8,918 nucleotides of DNA from the NCBI GenBank assembly GCA_946482355.1, contig CAMLRE010000060.1, forward strand, positions 1 through 8,918, given 5' to 3'. A model generated the notes under the pieces. It searched no databases, was not told where the DNA came from, and saw only the letters and a list, made by a program, of their open reading frames with translations. This document shows, one piece after another, positions 7,895 through 8,918 of this stretch. A program made the position numbers and the translations under genes. Every line of letters begins with the position of its first letter. Position 1 is the stretch's first letter. The stretch is from an uncultured Bdellovibrio sp. Its GTDB lineage: Bacteria; Bdellovibrionota; Bdellovibrionia; Bdellovibrionales; Bdellovibrionaceae.

Positions 7895-7921
7895 TAGGAT
7901 TTTTATTCCTTCTGGCTATTG

Positions 7922-8347
7922 TTAAACCTTCTTTTTGTAAACAATAGCGCGCAAATTCCAGCCGTTTTTTTCGTAGAACTTTTTGCCGCGCTCGTTTTCG
8001 ATTCCTGTGCAAAGACGTAAGCCGGTGCATTGATTGTCTTTGGCGAACTGCTCAGCGTATTTTAAAAGTTCTGCACCATAGCCTTTTGATCGCTGCTGTT
8101 CAGTTGAAACTAAATCATCGATATAGCAGTGTTTACCATGCACATAATCATATAAAATGCGGTAACCCATAATCGCCAGGATCTGGTCGTTTTGTTTTAA
8201 CGCTGCAATTTCATAGCCTGTGGTCTTGTGTGATTGATGATAAACATCTAAAAAATTTTGCAGAGTGAGATGCGGGCGTAGCTCCTTCATCAGCGGGTAA
8301 ACCTGCTCTAATTCACTCTGACTTTTGATAAGAACAACTTGCTGCAC
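7922..8347 (-). CDS. GNAT-family N-acetyltransferase
   Basis: This 141-residue protein is a single GNAT domain that would move an acetyl group from acetyl-CoA to an amine; the acceptor is unknown. Visible motifs are the motif C/D strands (IAALKQNDQILAIMGYRI, 47-64), DDLVS at 77-81, the acetyl-CoA-binding QRSKGYG loop at 85-91 followed by its helix, and the closing FYEKNGW at 124-130. The start is a GTG at 8347 with AAGG 6 bases upstream; no ATG start is available in that stretch. It sits 13 bases after the ychJ stop and 27 bases before alx, so the three are probably co-transcribed. The pairing with a transporter does not tell the substrate. Confidence 0.93.
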   Translation of the reverse strand: MQQVVLIKSQSELEQVYPLMKELRPHLTLQNFLDVYHQSHKTTGYEIAALKQNDQILAIMGYRILYDYVHGKHCYIDDLVSTEQQRSKGYGAELLKYAEQFAKDNQCTGLRLCTGIENERGKKFYEKNGWNLRAIVYKKKV

Positions 8348-8360
8348 CGTTGGCCTTAAA

Positions 8361-8897
8361 CTATTCAGCTTCTAAGCTTCCGCAGCATTTTTTGTATTTA
8401 CGGCCGCTGCCGCAAGTGCACGGGTCATTTCGCCCGATTTTTGCTGACTCACGCACAACTTGCTGTGGTTTGTGATGGTGGTGATGGTCTTCACCTTCAC
8501 GGTGTGTGTGCGCATCGCCATCGATAAAAAACCATTCGCCAGATTCAGATTTACGAAACTGAGAAACTTCGTGATGGTCTAAGCCTTCGCCATCTTGTTC
8601 GTAAGTTGCGATAAATTCAACAGTGCCTTTATTATCATTTTCAGTGCCTTTGAGCGTTGAAATGATTTTTAAACCTTTCCATTTAGCACTTTGCGCCCAT
8701 TTTTTTGTTGTCGCTGTATCAAAGTCATGACGAGATTCAGGAGCCAAAGTTTTTTTCAGGTAATCAATATTCGCTGTTGCGTACGCTGAATAGCGTGAAC
8801 GCATTAGTTTTTCTGCCGTTGGTGCTTGTTTTTGACCTGTTAAAAAAGGTTCGCAGCACTGACTAAAGCTGATATTTGATTGGCAGTAACAATTCAT
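8361..8897 (-). CDS. ychJ: YchJ-family (UPF0225) protein with two SEC-C zinc motifs
   Basis: The 178-residue protein begins with a SEC-C-type cysteine cluster (C3, C5, C14, C15) followed by the YchJ middle domain ([14 protein letters not shown] at 34-47, tryptophans at 67 and 73, and WFFIDG at 122-127). It ends with a canonical SEC-C motif, [18 protein letters not shown] (156-173), which binds one zinc and in SecA-type proteins contacts SecB and ribosomes. Its cellular role is not established; YchJ proteins are widespread and of unknown function. A His-rich segment ([14 protein letters not shown], 130-143) joins the middle domain to the C-terminal zinc motif and may bind extra metal. The ATG at 8897 has GGAG 5 bases upstream. 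It is the first gene visible in the unit with the acetyltransferase and alx; its promoter lies at or beyond the window edge. Confidence 0.93.
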   Translation of the reverse strand: MNCYCQSNISFSQCCEPFLTGQKQAPTAEKLMRSRYSAYATANIDYLKKTLAPESRHDFDTATTKKWAQSAKWKGLKIISTLKGTENDNKGTVEFIATYEQDGEGLDHHEVSQFRKSESGEWFFIDGDAHTHREGEDHHHHHKPQQVVRESAKIGRNDPCTCGSGRKYKKCCGSLEAE

Positions 8898-8918
8898 AAG
8901 TTCTCCGTTGCTAAATTG

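Noticed and set aside
7797..8030. Minus-strand Arg-rich frame overlapping the GNAT/alx junction
   Set aside because: Out-of-frame shadow of two real genes with clear motifs.

Overview
The window looks like chromosomal DNA of a moderately AT-rich Gram-negative bacterium. It encodes MreB, two lipoproteins with clear lipoboxes, an outer-membrane beta-barrel of the FadL/PorV type, and a YchJ/SEC-C protein. The mix of cell-shape genes with lineage-specific, cysteine-rich lipoproteins and membrane proteins suggests the Bdellovibrionota (Bdellovibrio-like bacteria). This assignment is inferred from style and gene content and has not been tested by a search. No rRNA, tRNA, CRISPR array, insertion sequence or prophage gene is visible. 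Coding density is high and no gene-free stretch exceeds about 210 bases.

Left part (1-2500, minus strand): mreB heads a transcription unit. Nine bases after it comes an unusual bitopic membrane protein with a sigma-region-4-like helix-turn-helix (HTH) N-terminus, one membrane helix and a periplasmic domain. A possible third gene starts at a GTG overlapping that gene's stop and runs off the window. The usual mreC/mreD partners are not directly downstream of mreB.

Middle part (2500-6780): a minus-strand cysteine-rich lipoprotein gene ends in a strong hairpin terminator. It is divergent from a plus-strand pair: a small N-terminally anchored helical protein, perhaps LemA-like, and a second cysteine-rich lipoprotein. 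The divergent intergenic region (3763-3973) holds repeats and overlapping palindromes that may be operators. The second lipoprotein gene collides, with no spacer, with a convergent gene for an outer-membrane beta-barrel that carries a long Ala/Glu/Lys-rich insert.

Right part (6870-8918, minus strand): a compact three-gene unit of a YchJ-family SEC-C protein, a GNAT acetyltransferase and an Alx/TerC-family membrane transporter. The barrel gene lies downstream on the same strand but has its own plausible promoter.

Most of the window is ordinary housekeeping or envelope sequence. The points most worth a second look are the sigma-like/transmembrane fusion coupled to mreB, the LemA-like/lipoprotein pair, and the repeat-rich divergent control region. 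No clear new defence or mobile system is visible.
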